Positions 13,499-15,316 of a stretch of 15,316 nucleotides of DNA are shown one piece after another. The translations under genes and the position numbers were made by a program. The notes below the pieces were generated by a model that saw nothing but the letters and a program-made list of their open reading frames with translations, ran no database searches and was not told where the DNA came from. The stretch spans positions 1 to 15,316 of the forward strand of contig BNTT01000065.1 of assembly GCA_025996815.1 (NCBI GenBank), read 5' to 3'. Position 1 is the stretch's first letter; every line of letters starts with the position of its first letter. This DNA is from Bacteroidia bacterium. Its GTDB lineage: Bacteria; Bacteroidota; Bacteroidia; Bacteroidales; Azobacteroidaceae.

Positions 13499-14424
13499 TT
13501 TAATTTTCCTCCCATTCCTAAAATTATACCAATTATTGGTTGCCACGATTTCATAAAAGCATCGTAACCCATGCCTGCGTTGAAAGATATAAACAAACTC
13601 CCCGCATTTAAATCATATCCTGCCGATATTTTTATTCCTTCACTTTGCCGATACCCATCTGTTCCCCATCGCCCATCACTCTCGTTAAATTCTGTTATTT
13701 TTTTCACCCCAAGTGTACCGTAACCAAGAGATAGAAACAGATTGTTGTATGGGTAAAGCCTGAAACCCAAATCGTAACCAAAAGGTCGGGCATCATCTTC
13801 TATTTCCATACCAGCTGAAACTCTAAAGCCAACACCAAATATACCACCAGAGCGACCTGAAAGCCCCGTCCCAAAATAGTCCGGATAGCTGAACTCAACT
13901 CCATTCCAAAACAGGTAACTGTTGCCTTTGAACAATGTAGATGCTGTTTGTTTTCGTTTCTCTTGCTTCTTTTCTTTGTCTGCCGTCTTTGTTCGTGCAT
14001 ACAACTGTTTTTTCCTGTCTTCGTGCTGTTTTTCAACCGTAGCCTGCAATTTTTTTCGCAGCCCATCCACATCGGCACTAAGTTCGGCTTCCACGTAATA
14101 ACTACTGCCGTCCCAACGCTCACTAATGATTTTTGTTTCCACCAATCCTGCTGTGAAACTCGAAACATCGCGACTGTACTCTTTCGTTATCCCCTTTTCG
14201 TCCTCGGCAAGGTGCATATCAAGCAATGTTGAAACCAATGCGCCCACTTCTTCTTCCAAAAATTCGACCCGCATTTGCGTGAGGGCTTTTTCTTTGGCGG
14301 CAACCTTGCTGTCGTGTTCGCTAGCTTTGTAGGTATATTCACGCACAAAGGTTTCCTTTGCAGCGTAAACATTACCTACCCAGAGCGACGATAATGCAAG
14401 TGCACAAATTATTTGTTTTTTCAT
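13495..14424 (-). CDS. Exported protein: LPP20/FlgO-like N-terminal region and beta-barrel-like C-terminus
   Basis: The protein has 309 residues with a signal peptide ending near VYA (residue 21). Residues 24-127 resemble the domain seen in LPP20/FlgO-type envelope proteins: 'HDSKVAAKEKALTQMRVEFL', then 'SERWDGSSYYVEAELSADVD'. A lysine-rich, probably helical linker follows (about 128-162). From about 168 the chain turns into alternating strands rich in Gly and aromatics (GIFGVGFRVSAGMEI, YDLGFRLYPYNNLFLSLGYG, GIKISAGYDL, LFISFNAGMGY), as in small outer-membrane beta-barrels. It starts 8 bases after the stop of the LPP20-like gene and overlaps the next lipoprotein by 4 bases. The domain names are recognised by pattern only; the function is unknown. 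Confidence 0.8.
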   Translation of the reverse strand: MKKQIICALALSSLWVGNVYAAKETFVREYTYKASEHDSKVAAKEKALTQMRVEFLEEEVGALVSTLLDMHLAEDEKGITKEYSRDVSSFTAGLVETKIISERWDGSSYYVEAELSADVDGLRKKLQATVEKQHEDRKKQLYARTKTADKEKKQEKRKQTASTLFKGNSYLFWNGVEFSYPDYFGTGLSGRSGGIFGVGFRVSAGMEIEDDARPFGYDLGFRLYPYNNLFLSLGYGTLGVKKITEFNESDGRWGTDGYRQSEGIKISAGYDLNAGSLFISFNAGMGYDAFMKSWQPIIGIILGMGGKLK

Positions 14425-14432
14425 TGCCGCTG

Positions 14433-15032
14433 TTACTGTTGTTTATCCTCCTCGTCTATCTTTTTTTGATAGGCGTTCGCACCCTCTTTCATTTTGTCGC
14501 GAAATTGCTGCTGCGAAAGGTTTACTTTGGAGCGTAGTTTGTCGTAAAGTGTCTGTGATTGGTCGCTCAGTTCCACGCAAACAACAACGGTATAGACACC
14601 CTTCTCCTTTTTTGTTTTGGGGTTTTTTACCTGTTTGTGATACGGCGACGAGCAGATTACCTTTGAGCCACGCACCACTTCCGACACAAATTGGCTCACG
14701 TCTTGCCCCGCAGAGCGTAGCAATTCGCCTTCCACATCGCTTGTGCGCATCTCATCGTTATACACGTTGAGCGCACTGAGCAGTCCGGCTCGCATAGAGC
14801 CTGCCAATTCGTTTCGCGCCAGCGCAACGGCTTGGTCTTTGGCAAACTGTTGGTCGCCGCTTGTTGCCTGCGCCGTTGCCCGAAGACCGTTAGTTTCTGC
14901 ATTTGCCATCGCCTCACACTTGTCCTCGATGATGGCTGTGCCACGAGGGTCAAATTGTTTACTACTCCCGCAGCCCGTCATCATCGTGCCTGCGAACGCT
15001 GCCGTAGCAGCCAAAATCATCATTTTTTTCAT
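14433..15032 (-). CDS. LPP20-like lipoprotein, first gene of the operon
   Basis: The protein has 199 residues from the ATG at 15032; a GTG at 15035 directly before it is possible. The signal ends in a clear lipobox, MTGC (Cys21), followed by GSSKQFDPRG. The body has the LPP20 pattern of a charged helix that leads into small-residue repeats (FAKDQAVALARNELAGSMRA) and a strand pair (VICSSPYHKQV ... KGVYTVVVCVEL). The C-terminus is a charged helix (LSQQQFRDKMKEGANAYQKK). LPP20-type lipoproteins sit in the outer membrane; their molecular role is poorly known. It is followed by the barrel-like protein gene with an 8-base gap. No TAnnTTTG box was found upstream. Confidence 0.85.
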   Translation of the reverse strand: MKKMMILAATAAFAGTMMTGCGSSKQFDPRGTAIIEDKCEAMANAETNGLRATAQATSGDQQFAKDQAVALARNELAGSMRAGLLSALNVYNDEMRTSDVEGELLRSAGQDVSQFVSEVVRGSKVICSSPYHKQVKNPKTKKEKGVYTVVVCVELSDQSQTLYDKLRSKVNLSQQQFRDKMKEGANAYQKKIDEEDKQQ

Positions 15033-15085
15033 CACTCTAAAAAATTTAAATTGTATATATTATTGAAAAATTTCCGATTATTGAT

Positions 15086-15114
15086 GGGATTACGGGTCAA
15101 GCCCGCAATGACAA
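15086..15114. repeat. Dispersed palindromic repeat, copy 2
   Basis: The GGGATTACGGGTCAAGCCCG segment followed by CAATGACAA is the same element as at 3810-3837, in the same orientation. Its minus-strand translation gives the 'VIAGLTRNP' peptide often seen in spurious annotations, which marks it as a widely dispersed extragenic repeat. The centre is a CGGG/CCCG hairpin. Confidence 0.7.
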
Positions 15115-15190
15115 CGCAACAAAAGCCGCCTTTTTTTGAAGACAGCATTTGCTTTTTTATTTGAAAAAAAATGATTATATTCCGCGCGAG

Positions 15191-15216
15191 AGGTTTAAAC
15201 CTTGTGTGTGTGTGTG
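15191..15216. repeat. 12-base perfect palindrome followed by a (TG)7 microsatellite
   Basis: AGGTTTAAACCT (15191-15202) is its own reverse complement. It is followed at once by seven TG units (15203-15216). Together they lie about 160 bases upstream of the LPP20-like gene. The palindrome could bind a dimeric regulator; the microsatellite can change length. Confidence 0.7.
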
Positions 15217-15316
15217 TTTAACAAAATAATCCAAACCACCAAACATTTGGCAGTTAAACTTTGTTAAACTTCCACTATTTTTTGTGCACACATTCATAAT
15301 ATTTTTCTTTTTCGGC

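Larger units (their letters stand above)
15033..15316. other. Non-coding upstream region of the LPP20-like operon
   Basis: This stretch holds a dispersed repeat (15086-15114), a palindrome (15191-15202), a TG microsatellite (15203-15216) and repeated GTTTAA/GTTAAAC words up to about 15270. There is one 40-codon minus-strand frame (15297-15175). I see no clear promoter and no confirmed gene. Confidence 0.6.

Noticed and set aside
13499..13546. Upstream ATG for the small lipoprotein
   Set aside because: It would overlap the preceding gene by 52 bases and put 16 polar residues before an otherwise perfect lipoprotein signal.

Overview
The window looks like a chromosomal segment of a Bacteroidota bacterium, probably order Bacteroidales. 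Upstream regions carry the Bacteroidota sigma-ABfr promoter form (TAnnTTTG with a TTG-type box about 20 bases upstream). Start codons follow A/T-rich leaders without clear Shine-Dalgarno sequences. Lipoproteins have FN3-like, BACON and DUF1566-type modules, and there are an Rpn/PDDEXK_2 protein, a GH32/GH78 enzyme and membrane LytTR regulators. The genus cannot be read from the sequence.

Layout. (a) 1-3880, minus strand: an envelope operon with a secreted or anchored protein of unknown family (2587-3720), then a very large surface lipoprotein that runs off the left edge (1-2581). Its leader carries a G11/G6 tract and two short palindromic repeats. (b) 3917-9082, plus strand: a divergent promoter drives an Rpn-family nuclease gene, followed 35 bases later by a 4.2-kb gene for a secreted GH32-GH78 fusion (predicted fructan hydrolase plus alpha-L-rhamnosidase). 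(c) 9095-10662, plus strand: a strong terminator overlapping a new promoter, then a LiaF-like membrane protein and an overlapping membrane-bound LytTR regulator. (d) 10752-11424, minus strand: a two-gene PIN-domain toxin-antitoxin operon with its own promoter. (e) 11467-13066, minus strand: a decayed region. It has a broken redox-membrane gene (MauE-like start, thioredoxin-like tail, middle missing) and a secreted protein of unknown function, bracketed by two copies of a direct repeat of about 90 bases that derives from the start of the broken gene. (f) 13067-15032, minus strand: an envelope operon of an LPP20-like lipoprotein, a periplasmic or outer-membrane protein with a barrel-like C-terminus, and a small FN3-like lipoprotein. 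(g) 15033-15316: a non-coding stretch with a dispersed repeat, a CA/GT microsatellite and a 12-base palindrome.

How it fits together. Blocks (a) and (f) look alike: minus-strand operons whose last gene is a lipoprotein with FN3-like 'YYVRAYA' modules, each with the same short palindromic repeat in or near its leader. Block (b) is a stand-alone glycan-degrading gene without SusC/SusD neighbours. Block (c) resembles a membrane stress-sensing pair. No tRNA, rRNA, CRISPR array or complete insertion sequence was seen. The points most worth following up are the GH32-GH78 fusion, the repeat-bracketed gene next to the deleted redox gene, and the possibly phase-variable poly-G start of the operon in block (a).
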